DNA of 60,682 nt, taken from assembly GCA_012270065.1 (NCBI GenBank), contig JAAXJB010000074.1, positions 33,482 to 94,163 on the forward strand. Reading direction: 5' to 3'. Shown piece after piece: positions 8,939 through 17,672 of the stretch. The position numbers were made by a program, and so were the translations under genes. Each line of letters begins with the position of its first letter. Position 1 is the first letter of the stretch. The stretch is from Rubripirellula sp. (GTDB lineage: Bacteria; Planctomycetota; Planctomycetia; Pirellulales; Pirellulaceae). Under the pieces are notes generated by a model. That model was given only the letters and a program-made list of their open reading frames with translations, had not been told where the DNA came from and ran no database searches.

Positions 8939-10006
8939 TCACTGCTTTCGTGAAGCCAGTTTACGCTCTTCTGAGCTGATCATGTTTTTCAGCATGTCCC
9001 TGAGTGAGATGGTGATATTCCACTCCGGGTAATGGCTGCGCAATTTGGAAAGGTCGCTGATATAGCAGATATGGTCCCCTTTCCTGGCTTCATCGGATAT
9101 CGAGTAGTTCAATTGATAACCGCCGATCTCTTCGATCATGGCGATGCATTCCAGAACGCTGGCTGAGTTCTGGCGTCCTCCCCCAATGTTGTACACCTCT
9201 CCCGGTCGTGGTGCTTTCGCGAACGCATCAAACGCCTTGACCACGTCGCTGCATTCAATTTGGTCGCGAACCTGCTTTCCCTTGTAGCCGAAGATCGTGT
9301 ACGGCTTGTCATGGACGGCTACATGAACCAGATAATTCAGGAATCCGTGCAACTCGACGCCGCTGTGACAGGACCCAGTGAGGCAGCCACCTCGGAAAAT
9401 GCCAGTCTTGATTCCAAAATAACGGCCGTATTCCTGAGCCAGTAAATCAGCCGCCGCTTTGGACGCTCCGAAGAGTGAGTGCATCGTTTGGTCAATGCGG
9501 CAACTTTCCGAGATACCGTTCATGTCCTCTTGATTCGCGTAATCCCAGCGAGTCTCAAGCTCCTGCAGTTCTCGTTCATTCGGAGCATCTCCATAAACCT
9601 TGTTGGTGCTCATGTGACAGAAAACGGCTTCCGGAGAAAACTGGCGTGTTGCTTCCAGAAGATTGAGCGTCCCGTTGGCATTGACCTCGAAATCCAGGAA
9701 TGGAATTTCCGCAGCACGATCGTGGCTGGGTTGCGCCGCACAGTGAATGATCAGGTCCGGATGTTCTGTCCTGAAAAGCTCAAATACGGCGTCCCGGTCT
9801 CGGATATCGACTGGAATATTGCGGAATTGTTGTGTACTCGCCTCCAACTGTTTGCGATTCCATTCAGTACTGCCGTTGGGACCGAAGAATGTTGAACGCA
9901 TATCGTTATCGACACCGATCACACGATGACCTTGCGCATCCCAGTGTCGCACTGCGGCAGATCCGATCAAGCCACTCGATCCTGTTACAACAACAAGCAC
10001 ATTCAA
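8939..10006 (-). CDS. CDP-paratose 2-epimerase-like SDR sugar epimerase
   Basis: A 355-residue extended short-chain dehydrogenase with an N-terminal NAD-binding motif (TGSSGLIGSA). The segments HCAAQPSHDRAAE, NANGTLNLLEATR, STNKVYGD, RGGCLTG, HSGVELHGFL and FGYKGKQVRD match the CDP-paratose 2-epimerase (tyvelose) branch. The usual catalytic Tyr of YxxxK appears as Phe (LFGASK); my recollection is that close homologues share this. The first codon is TTG at 10006, with a GTG two codons later at 10000. It probably makes a dideoxyhexose or related sugar nucleotide for surface glycans. No partner genes of a CDP-sugar pathway are adjacent. Confidence 0.82.
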   Translation of the reverse strand: MNVLVVVTGSSGLIGSAAVRHWDAQGHRVIGVDNDMRSTFFGPNGSTEWNRKQLEASTQQFRNIPVDIRDRDAVFELFRTEHPDLIIHCAAQPSHDRAAEIPFLDFEVNANGTLNLLEATRQFSPEAVFCHMSTNKVYGDAPNERELQELETRWDYANQEDMNGISESCRIDQTMHSLFGASKAAADLLAQEYGRYFGIKTGIFRGGCLTGSCHSGVELHGFLNYLVHVAVHDKPYTIFGYKGKQVRDQIECSDVVKAFDAFAKAPRPGEVYNIGGGRQNSASVLECIAMIEEIGGYQLNYSISDEARKGDHICYISDLSKLRSHYPEWNITISLRDMLKNMISSEERKLASRKQ

Positions 10007-10495
10007 CTCGATTTACTAGGAAGGTTTGCCAGCATGAAAAACGATGAGTCAAGAACCATGTGATCTGGAAGCTGCCCTACGCTTGCCGCGTTGCTTGTGC
10101 ATGAGGGCTTGCAATGTAACTCCGCACTGACTGCCGCTTCGGAGCTTGGTCGGTCCCTGACCTCAGGAGTCCGAGTCCACAGTGTAACGCCGATTAACAG
10201 GTAATTCTGCTTGAAAGCGTAATTCCTGGGCATACGAAGCTGCATCTGAATGACCTTGCCTGATTGCCAACTGTTCGGCAAAGCAGTTGGTCAGAATCGG
10301 CAGGGATGACGGAATCAGAAACAAGAACGATGCATGGCCATCGATGACTGGCTGAGTCCGAACACGAAAGCCGAAGAGGCCGCCGTCGATCTGGCTACTT
10401 GGCGTGAGCACTGCTGCGACAACGGCAATTGACGGCAGGAAGAATACATGCCGAGTAAGCAGGTTGCGTTCTCGGCTATCCAGCCTGGGAAAAAG
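10007..10495. other. Intergenic stretch without recognisable gene
   Basis: About 490 bp between the TTG start of the epimerase and the 3' end of tRNA-His. The short frames present have no recognisable protein character. I see no repeats or strong hairpin. It may carry the epimerase promoter. Confidence 0.5.
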
Positions 10496-10570
10496 GGTGG
10501 CTAAAGGGACTCGAACCCTCGACCCTCGGAACCACAATCCGATGCTCTAACCAACTGAGCTACAGCCACC
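10496..10570 (-). tRNA. tRNA-His (GTG)
   Basis: Read on the minus strand, this is a full cloverleaf: acceptor stem GTGGCTG/TAGCCAC, D-arm GCTC-AGTTGGTTAGA-GC, anticodon stem TCGGA/TCCGA with loop TTGTGGT (anticodon GTG, His), and T-arm with GGTTCGAGTCC. The base before the stem is G and the discriminator is C, giving the G-1:C73 pair characteristic of bacterial tRNA-His. CCA is not encoded. A run of five T follows shortly after the 3' end. Confidence 0.96.
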
Positions 10571-12070
10571 GTGTCTTACACCCCGCGAGTCGGGGCTGGG
10601 ACAAAAACCTCCTGGTCGGTTTCAAGTCGCAGTCGTGGCTGCTAGTTGAATACATTTCCTCCGGGAAAAATCAGAGTTGTTATCAAGCGAAGGCCTGAGA
10701 AACGCCTCGAAAAACTCCACGGAGCCCGAATACAGGAAGGACAAACTTAAAGAAACCAATTCGGTTTGGGAAGCCTACAAACTCCAAAAAAAAAGTGCCG
10801 CGATACGCCTCTGGAAATGCTCAATGCCGGTCCTGCCGGTTAAGTAAACGGATGGTCTACGTCGTGGATCGGGATACATGGGGTGCATAACCAGAGCGGG
10901 CAAACTGCTTTCACTCGGAAGCATGAGTGTTCGGCTCCGCGACGGAAACTACTGAGGACAGAAGTATGAGCTGGGAGGGTGTGCCAACTGCTGAATGGCG
11001 TTGCCCAGTGAGATTTGTGGCACCAAAAGCGACTAAATGCGGTCTGGGCGACATGGGGCTGACTTGCGGGCAGTCCGCAGAGCGTGCCCGGAATCCACCG
11101 TTGTCATCAAAAACGGAGACACCACTGGTTCGGAGAAACCTATCATCTGCAGCGTCGGTAACCCTGATCAAACCATTTGAGGCGTGATTGGATGGGGCGA
11201 TGGCATGAAATCGATGTCTTTCGCCCCTCTTGGTGGCTATTTCCGCGATTCCAGTGACGCAGATCCCAGTGACGCAGATCCCAGTGACGCAGATCCCAGT
11301 GACGCAACCCCCAGTGACGCAGAGAGCTGCAACGTGAACTGCGCGATACAAGCAGATGCGTAGTGTTGCTCGTTTTCACGGCACTGAAATAAATACAGTG
11401 TTCGGCGAGGGATTGGATAAGGCTTTTCGTTGATTCGCAGACTTCAACGGCAAACAGCCCGTGTTTCCGGTTTGGTACGACCTCCTCGCAGGGCATGGTC
11501 ATCGATCGAGTGCGTTTTTGGTTTGAGAGTCGCCATGAGTTGGTGGATCCTCAGTGAGCATGAATCGTCGGGAGATCACCGTTGAAATGGCAAAGTTCGT
11601 GTTGTTCGGGGCATGGCCTGCAGGAATCAGTCCGATTCGATGGGAAACCATCGTCAAGTTCATTCGCTGCTGAACCGGTTGGGGTGTGTTCGAATTGGAG
11701 ACGGGGTTATCTGGCAAATCGGTGCTGAGTTGGCGGTTCACCAGTGCGAACGCTCCGTTTTCGTTGCAAGTTTGCGGGCAGGAAAGGTTTTCGAGTTCGA
11801 TCAAAGGAAATGTGCGTGGGCGTGTCGACCGGTAATCGGGCAAGATTTTGACGGCAACGGCTCAAGTTCACTGCATTACTTTTTGCAGCATCAGTTTGCT
11901 TGACTCCGGCTTGTTTTGCGGCTCAGTGGGTTCAAGCTGATTCTGTTGGATTCGGTACCCTGTTTTGGATCCGTTTCATGTTTCTTCCAGCGTCTGTCTC
12001 CACAAGTTCACTTCATTCCAACTATCCTGCGATGAGGGCGTGCGACCCGGCCATTTTGGATTTGTAATGG
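10571..12070. other. 1.5-kb gene-free stretch
   Basis: No frame here has recognisable protein character on either strand. A GC hairpin (ccccg-cgagt-cgggg, 10581-10595) lies just upstream of tRNA-His. The main structured element is the 15-bp tandem repeat at 11251-11325. Decayed genes or unannotated RNAs cannot be excluded. Confidence 0.5.
11251..11325 (+). repeat. 15-bp tandem repeat, 5 copies
   Basis: The core ccagtgacgc begins at 11251, 11266, 11281, 11296 and 11311, a period of exactly 15. The consensus unit is ccagtgacgcagatc; the spacer of the fourth unit has diverged. The unit is too short and contiguous for CRISPR. It sits in the middle of the long gene-free stretch. Confidence 0.95.
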
Positions 12071-12940
12071 GTGATTATCCGGCAGAACATGAAAATGAAA
12101 AAAACACGGGTATTGAACGACAAGATCGAATCCACGGCCGGTGAAGATGATGCTGACTCGATGAGTCATCCACACACCGACGGGGGCGGACCTTCAGAGT
12201 CGGCAAGGACGTGGCTCTCAATCGGGGTAGCAATTCACCTGGTCGCTTTGTTCGTTTCGTTCACCGCGGTTGTCGAGCCTTCATCACTTCAACAGCGGCT
12301 AGCAGCACTCTTCCAGCCTTACTTGAGGCCAACTCATTTTTCAGCTGACGATTTGCCCGTCCATTTAACTCATGGCAACACGGAAGATCAGTCCCACCGT
12401 GTTGAGATAACAACGCAGCGTGTGAGTGGTCTTGCATCATCAGAGGATGTGAAGTGGCGTGAAATTGGCCCTGCTGAAAAGGGTGGCTTTGCGTCGCTAC
12501 CGGGTTTTGCCGTGTCTGACCGGGTTGCTCGCTGGTTATCAGCTGCCGCGATTCTTGCGGAGAATGATCAGCCCAGTCTCGTTGCGGATTTGCTTCTTCC
12601 CGTTGTCGAACGCCGACCTGCAGTGCAAGGTATCCGGATCGTCCGTTACCCCACTGACTTGAATGACATTCACGTAGGTGTCAGTGTGCCGTACCTGGCG
12701 CGAGTAGTGCGTTCGGGGACGACCGTTTCATTGGTCCAGATGAAAGAAACGAGGCTGTCGGCGCAGCCTCGACTGACGTTGATTGAGCCATTGCCTGTGG
12801 ATTTGCGATATGCCTTGGATACTACGGTGGGCATCACTTCCCAAGGGACTTCCAGTCAACAGGCAACCGCGAACTCGTTGTCGGAGAAACCCTGCTTCAC
12901 ACGAATTTCTGATTCAGGGCAGGAGGCCGGTTTTGAATAA
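12071..12940 (+). CDS. Membrane-anchored hypothetical protein paired with HTTM protein
   Basis: A 289-residue protein of unknown function. A hydrophilic N-terminus (about 45 residues) precedes a single transmembrane helix (LSIGVAIHLVALFVSF). An extracytoplasmic domain without recognised motifs follows. The start is uncertain: GTG 12071, ATG 12089 or ATG 12095 are all possible and none has a strong ribosome-binding site. The gene overlaps the next one by 8 bp, so the two probably act together. The string HFSADDLPVHLTHG resembles planctomycete proteins I associate with HTTM neighbours, which is inference. Confidence 0.7.
   Translation: MIIRQNMKMKKTRVLNDKIESTAGEDDADSMSHPHTDGGGPSESARTWLSIGVAIHLVALFVSFTAVVEPSSLQQRLAALFQPYLRPTHFSADDLPVHLTHGNTEDQSHRVEITTQRVSGLASSEDVKWREIGPAEKGGFASLPGFAVSDRVARWLSAAAILAENDQPSLVADLLLPVVERRPAVQGIRIVRYPTDLNDIHVGVSVPYLARVVRSGTTVSLVQMKETRLSAQPRLTLIEPLPVDLRYALDTTVGITSQGTSSQQATANSLSEKPCFTRISDSGQEAGFE
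12921..12926 (+). promoter_or_regulatory. Ribosome-binding site deciding a TTG start
   Basis: AGGAGG lies 6 nt before TTG 12933, inside the end of the upstream gene. It is one of the strongest Shine-Dalgarno sequences in the window, where many genes have none visible, and it fixes the HTTM gene start. Confidence 0.8.
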
Positions 12941-13886
12941 ACACGCTCAGAATCTCAGGTCAGACTCAGAGGTGGTGCTTGGCATTTGGGACAGGTTCTG
13001 GTTTTCCGGCACTTCAGTCGCTTCCATTGGTACGATCCGAGGTTGTCTCGTAGCCATCACCATGTTGTATTTCCTTAGCGCTTGGCCAGATGCGAAATTC
13101 TGGTACGGCGAAGGAGGTCCGTTGTCGGCCAGCAACGTGAATGAATTTCTTACCACTGGCGGTTTGGAGGAAGCAGGAAACTGGATCATCTCGCCCTTGT
13201 TTCTGACTGAAGCGGGCTGGGTGTATCAGCTTTATCTTGTTTCCGCCATCATGACAGCTGTGCTTGTTTTCTGCGGTTGTGGTGGTCGCGCGGCTTCTTT
13301 TCTGCTCTGGCTGTTGTTTGTGGGTTGGGCCAATCGCGCGATGTTGATTTCCGGATTACCCGAAACCCTGTTGAGTCTTGGTCTGTTTTCCATCGCCATT
13401 GCGCCCGCTGGAAAGGCATGGGCTGCAATGACCGCGAAACCAGAATCTGGCACGGAATCGCAGTCTTGTGTCAAACGGCAGCATTGGACTGCCGGGTTTT
13501 CGGAGCGATTGCTTGCGACCCAGATCACCATCATTGGTTTTGCGACATGGATGGCGATGCTGGGTGGAAGAGTCTGGTTCAATGGATTGGGGGCTTATGC
13601 GTTGGCCGCTCCCGTGAGGGACCGGACGTTTGATTGGACCGGTAACGATTCCCTACTCGTGCAGCCCATGTTCTACGAATCCCTCACGCATCTGATGGTG
13701 TTCGCCTTGCCACTGGGGTTTCTTCTGTCCTGGTTGCCGAAATCGAGTTTTGTGGGCAAGGCGATACTCGTTGGTTGGTGCGTGGTGGTGGGACTGTTGG
13801 GTTCCCATTGGTTGTACGCGATGACCTTCGCCGGGATGACTTTGTCCATTCGACCCTCGAGTGGTCGTGTGAAAGCCGTCAGTTGA
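12933..13886 (+). CDS. HTTM-like multipass membrane protein
   Basis: A 317-residue protein with about eight hydrophobic segments. Its N-terminal RGCLVAITMLYFLSAWPDAKFWYGEGG region resembles HTTM domains, which are related to vitamin K-dependent gamma-carboxylase, though catalytic identity is not established. I place the start at TTG 12933 because a perfect AGGAGG lies at 12921-12926 with 6-nt spacing; frame-compatible sequence further upstream overlaps the preceding gene. The 8-bp overlap with that gene indicates translational coupling. Confidence 0.78.
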   Translation: MNKHAQNLRSDSEVVLGIWDRFWFSGTSVASIGTIRGCLVAITMLYFLSAWPDAKFWYGEGGPLSASNVNEFLTTGGLEEAGNWIISPLFLTEAGWVYQLYLVSAIMTAVLVFCGCGGRAASFLLWLLFVGWANRAMLISGLPETLLSLGLFSIAIAPAGKAWAAMTAKPESGTESQSCVKRQHWTAGFSERLLATQITIIGFATWMAMLGGRVWFNGLGAYALAAPVRDRTFDWTGNDSLLVQPMFYESLTHLMVFALPLGFLLSWLPKSSFVGKAILVGWCVVVGLLGSHWLYAMTFAGMTLSIRPSSGRVKAVS

Positions 13887-14118
13887 CCTCGTCTGGTTTC
13901 CATCATCGCATATTTTCCGCTCATCCAAGTTCGGTTGAGTTGGATTGTGCGTTTGGCGTTGAATCGGGAGAGCCGCGTTGGTGATGCACAAGCAATTTGC
14001 TTTTCCGTAACATCCCACTCTTTTTGGCAACGCTTCAGCTGGGGCTTGCGTTGTCGGAACGATTCAGAACGACTATCTTTTGAGTAACAGTTTCATCCTC
14101 TGACCTGGTAGTTTTCGT

Positions 14119-14250
14119 TTGTTTTCAGCAGGTAAATGGTTTCAGATTCTGATCCTCTGGTTAGCAATTTGTTTGCCCGTGTTGGGGGACGACTCGGCTG
14201 AAGTCGCGAGTTCTGGCTTAAAAATCCGTGCGGAATTCAAGCGGCTTTAG
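14119..14250 (+). pseudogene. 5' part of EF-hand gene, ended by in-frame TAG
   Basis: In the same frame as the downstream EF-hand protein, a TTG at 14119 opens 43 codons. They encode a convincing signal peptide (FSAGKWFQILILWLAICLPVLG) and the start of a mature protein (DDSAEVASSG). TAG 14248-14250 then stops it. The residues flanking the stop read F-K-R-L-stop-Q-N-G-D-R-L-L-N-A-D-E-F, an EF-hand in which the first Asp of the calcium loop is replaced by the stop. There is no frameshift. It is best read as the true 5' end of the next gene. Confidence 0.7.
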
Positions 14251-14268
14251 CAGAACGGGGATCGTCTC

Positions 14269-16173
14269 TTGAACGCTGACGAGTTTTTGCAGCTTCGAGA
14301 TTCGGCTGCAGAATTGAAACGTGATTTTGGCCTCTATGATTTTGATCGCTCCGGAACACTGAGCGAGGCAGAGTTTTCAGCTGTTTCGGGACTTTGTCCG
14401 GCTTGGATTCGAGGCAGTATCCCGGATCCGTTTGAAGATCTTCTGGACAAGGCTGTGGCCGCGTTGGATGAGTCTTATGAACAATGGAACATGCGTCCCA
14501 AGGAGTATGTCAATTCCCACAGCTTTGTGGCAAATTTTATCGGCTCCATTTCTCCGGAGGGCAAGAAATTCGTCACCGGCCGAATCCTGCGACAGGCTGA
14601 TCCCGATGGTGATGGCCAGATGACCCGTGCGGACGCCAGAAATTTCCTGACCTATCAGTTGGGGATGACCTGGGGTGAGGGGCACAGGATTCGAGAGCCA
14701 ACGGGAAGAGTTTTACAACTCGATCAGTATTTGATGGCGGATGTCAACTCTGATGGTTCCGTGACCAGGGAAGAGTTCACAAGTCACGGCTGGGGAGATC
14801 GTGCAGATGGAACATTTCAACGCCTCGATGGCGATGATGATGGCAGAGTCACCATCGGTGAATATCGTGATTTTCGAAACACAGAAAATTACTTCGATAC
14901 TGTTGAATGGTTCCGGAGTGCTGACGTGGACCTGAGTGGTTTGCTGGATGCTGCGGAGATCAAGGATGCAGTGGACGCGAAAAGGCAGCATCTGGTGCCA
15001 TCAACGATTGGTGCATTTGATCAAAACTATGATCAACTGCTCTCGTTGCAGGAGTTTCGCCTCTCGATGTTGGGCAACCGCAACTATCCGTGGGCAGAGC
15101 GTCCCGTCGACAGAAATCGGGACGGAGATCTGTCTTACGACGAATTCATTTTTCACAGTACGGACCTGTTTCAATTACAACGCCGCTACTATTTCCACCG
15201 GCTGGATCGAAATCGTGATCGCCGTCTGTCACTGGCTGAGTTCGAATACATGGAGGCCAAACCGAACGCGATTCGTAGAGAGAACAAAGCGGAGGGTTTG
15301 GCGAGCTTGATTTATCAGGATGAAGAATTTCCAATTCTCGGATTGCCTGATCTGTCCCCGGATGGACAGAAGATCCTGTTTCACCGGAAATCCAACGATC
15401 CAAAGGTTGGTAGTCAGGTTGTACTTTCGGATTTGCGTGGTGAGGTGACGACCCTGCTGTGTTCGGGGTCACACCCTTCATGGTCACCAGATGGTGCAAA
15501 GTTTGTCTGCGCGCGAACGGTGGGCGAAGGCACCGCCGGAAAGCAGATATGGGTCATGGCCGCCGATGGAAAGGAAGGACGGTCAATCGGGCAAGGAACC
15601 GCGCCATGTTGGTCACCCGATGGAAATTGGATTGCGTTCATGCGAGATAACGGGATTGTGCTCTACGATACAGCCAGCCAGAAAGCGAGCGAACTGGTTG
15701 CCAGAGAAGATCACCGTTACACGGGACTGGGCGATGCCTTGGCATGGGAGCCCAACAGTAGAAGGCTTGCATTGCTTGCTACTCGCCCCAACTTTACAGA
15801 GCTGGTTTTTGTTTCCGTTTCAAAAAAATCCACAGGACCTGCTTCGAAGCAATCCTTCGGAGAAGACGACGAGGCTGGCAGGAGAGCCAAAGACGGGGCC
15901 TCCAGAAAAGACAAACAGGTAAAGATCGATCCCCAGCGGGGGTTTGCGTCCTGTCGAAGCGTGGGAGCACTCTCATGGGGCAAGGAGGGCGTTTACTTCG
16001 CGATTCGACCCAATGTCACCGGTGGTGTTGCAAAGCAGGCCGCCCTGCAATTATGGGTTCCGGCTCTCAATGGCGGTGTGAAGGTCGTGCCGTCACTTCC
16101 CCGTGAAATGGTGAGAAGAGCTGTCGCTGCGGAACCTGACGGAAAGTGGTACCTGACCGTATCTGAGCATTAG
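14269..16173 (+). CDS. EF-hand protein with TolB-like beta-propeller (5' end interrupted)
   Basis: 634 residues as read from TTG 14269. Eight canonical EF-hand calcium loops are visible, beginning with DFDRSGTLSEAE at residue 24 and including DPDGDGQMTRAD, DVNSDGSVTREE, DGDDDGRVTIGE, DRNRDGDLSYDE and DRNRDRRLSLAE. The C-terminal half has repeated SPDG-type motifs (LSPDGQKILF, WSPDGAKFV, WSPDGNWIAF) of a TolB/WD40-like propeller. Without the upstream fragment (14119-14250) it lacks a signal peptide and would not be exported. The gene is therefore a nonsense-interrupted secreted calcium-binding protein, unless the stop is read through or is a sequence error. Confidence 0.8.
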   Translation: MNADEFLQLRDSAAELKRDFGLYDFDRSGTLSEAEFSAVSGLCPAWIRGSIPDPFEDLLDKAVAALDESYEQWNMRPKEYVNSHSFVANFIGSISPEGKKFVTGRILRQADPDGDGQMTRADARNFLTYQLGMTWGEGHRIREPTGRVLQLDQYLMADVNSDGSVTREEFTSHGWGDRADGTFQRLDGDDDGRVTIGEYRDFRNTENYFDTVEWFRSADVDLSGLLDAAEIKDAVDAKRQHLVPSTIGAFDQNYDQLLSLQEFRLSMLGNRNYPWAERPVDRNRDGDLSYDEFIFHSTDLFQLQRRYYFHRLDRNRDRRLSLAEFEYMEAKPNAIRRENKAEGLASLIYQDEEFPILGLPDLSPDGQKILFHRKSNDPKVGSQVVLSDLRGEVTTLLCSGSHPSWSPDGAKFVCARTVGEGTAGKQIWVMAADGKEGRSIGQGTAPCWSPDGNWIAFMRDNGIVLYDTASQKASELVAREDHRYTGLGDALAWEPNSRRLALLATRPNFTELVFVSVSKKSTGPASKQSFGEDDEAGRRAKDGASRKDKQVKIDPQRGFASCRSVGALSWGKEGVYFAIRPNVTGGVAKQAALQLWVPALNGGVKVVPSLPREMVRRAVAAEPDGKWYLTVSEH

Positions 16174-16342
16174 CAGCGGCATTTGCCCGGCCAAATCTTC
16201 AGCAGCGCGGTTTTTTTGTGCCAAGACGCTGTCGGACATGTCTTCCAATTTTCCATGAATTGGTCTCACTCTGGGTTGCTGTTGTGTTGTAGTCTGCTTC
16301 AGACCCTTTTTCGTGAGCCTCGGTTTTTGTTGCGTGCAGTTC

Positions 16343-16684
16343 ATGAGTCAGCCCAATTTCGATGCAAGCAGTGAGCCACATCAAACGCCCAACTTCCAGA
16401 AGGCATCTTCGGCGAAGAAAACGGGGAGTTTGAATCGTTCGAAATCCTCCGGTGCGAAGGAGCCATTGCAGTCCGGGGAAGCTGAAGAACTGACTCATCC
16501 TGGATCATGCGAAAGCAAGAAACCGTTCCTCGGGATTCATTTCAAGTGCTGTTCCACTTATGGGCGGATCTATCGCAGCTCTGAACGCCCTGTCTATGAG
16601 GGGCGTTGTCCGAAATGCAGAGGTCTGTTGACTGTGCCGATTGGTCCCGGTGGCGTGGATTCAAGGTTTCTTACCGCGCGGTGA
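16343..16684 (+). CDS. Small zinc-ribbon-like conserved planctomycete protein
   Basis: 113 residues from ATG 16343; an in-frame upstream start at 16313 is possible. The first 60 residues are Ser/Lys/Glu-rich and variable in character. The last 50 form a compact domain with HFKCC, a Y-x-RIY segment and CPKC, giving two Cys pairs as in a zinc ribbon, then VPIGPGGVDSRFLTA. I recall similar C-termini in other planctomycetes. Function unknown. The stop lies inside the start of a 15-bp tandem repeat. Confidence 0.7.
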   Translation: MSQPNFDASSEPHQTPNFQKASSAKKTGSLNRSKSSGAKEPLQSGEAEELTHPGSCESKKPFLGIHFKCCSTYGRIYRSSERPVYEGRCPKCRGLLTVPIGPGGVDSRFLTAR

Positions 16685-16716
16685 TTCCAGTCATGGCGAT
16701 TCCAGTCATGGCGATT
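16683..16716 (+). repeat. 15-bp direct repeat, 2 copies plus remnant
   Basis: gattccagtcatggc occurs at 16683-16697 and 16698-16712, followed by gatt. The period is 15, as for the array at 11251, and the units share gat(c/t)ccagt. It begins at the stop codon of the zinc-ribbon gene. Confidence 0.85.
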
Positions 16717-16999
16717 GCGGCCGCGGTGATTGCAGGCGCAGGAAATCCATTCACAGGAGAGCAGTGAACTTCGCTGTAACGGCAAATTCGCTGGTGCTGT
16801 GCCGGATGCGTTCTGTAAGGAGCGAGAACGAACGATTCGGTTCTGCCGGGAATGCCCGAACGAGCCTGTCATCGGTCTTTCATGAACTCTGGCTGTTTTG
16901 ATACGTTCCAGCTGGCGTGAGCTCAGGCGACAACGAAAGAGTGTTTCACGCGGTCGTTTCACGATCTCGTTTCGAGAATAAGTCAGAAATCATCCGGGC
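16685..16999. other. Intergenic stretch after zinc-ribbon gene
   Basis: About 315 bp. Apart from the 15-bp direct repeat at its left end and a GC-rich ggccgcgg patch, I see nothing: no convincing frame, terminator or promoter. Confidence 0.5.
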
Positions 17000-17548
17000 A
17001 TGTTGGGCGAGTACAAAGTAAGTCGTTGCACGCGGCAGTGCCATGAATTGAAACGCGCGCTGCGCGAAGGTGAATGGTATTACTCGGTGGTTCTGGAAGC
17101 TGGTGATGATTTTGTGCGACGAGATTATTCTGCTGAGAGTTGGACGCAACCGCCCGAGGGGGCGATCGGTTGGTGGAAGTGCCGCATGCCCACCTCGGAT
17201 CAGAAAAAACTGGTTTTAGCGCCCGTGGAAGTTTTGACGGACCTGCTGCGACAGATGGGGAACCAGCCTGAGAAATCCAAGAGTCGATATTTGTTGGCTT
17301 TGATGTTGATGAGAAAGCGGGTTTTACGACCGATAGCATCGGGGAACAGTGGGGAAAAAGAAGATTCGCTTTGTTTGGAAGTCATTTCAACTGGAGCCGA
17401 AATTGAGATTCCTGTTTGCACGATTACTCGCAGTGAATCTGAGGATTTGCGAGAGGAACTCAATCAGCTTCTGTATTGTGATGCAGATGATTTCGAAGTT
17501 TCTGATGAAGCTGAGGAAGCTCCATCAGACGATGAAGGGGACGAATGA
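17000..17548 (+). CDS. Conserved hypothetical protein, 182 aa
   Basis: A 182-residue soluble protein with no signal peptide. The N-terminal half has an RCTRQCHELKRALREGEWYYS segment, RRDYSAESW and WWKCRMP, which may form a small beta-rich domain. A helical segment (RYLLALMLMRKRVL) follows, and a strongly acidic tail ends the protein. I recall homologous patterns, RRDYSAE followed by LALxLMRKRxL, in other planctomycetes, but no known function. It is followed 124 bp later by the LolA-like gene, in the same direction. Confidence 0.72.
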   Translation: MLGEYKVSRCTRQCHELKRALREGEWYYSVVLEAGDDFVRRDYSAESWTQPPEGAIGWWKCRMPTSDQKKLVLAPVEVLTDLLRQMGNQPEKSKSRYLLALMLMRKRVLRPIASGNSGEKEDSLCLEVISTGAEIEIPVCTITRSESEDLREELNQLLYCDADDFEVSDEAEEAPSDDEGDE

Positions 17549-17672
17549 TATTCGTCATGAAGCAGATAGCAGCTCGTTTTGTGTTCATTTTCAAACCGGG
17601 TTGTCGCGAAATAGCGGTTCACAATTCACGCGCAGGTCGAATCCTGCCAAACACTGAAATTTGAGTGCAGAA

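Noticed and set aside
11251-11325. Possible CRISPR array
   Set aside because: Units are 15 bp and contiguous, with no unique spacers and no cas genes nearby; the same applies to the other repeats.
10911-11351. A minus-strand frame translating the 15-bp array as repeated CVTGI
   Set aside because: The period of 15 keeps the frame open by arithmetic. The flanking sequence has no protein character and there is no start signal.
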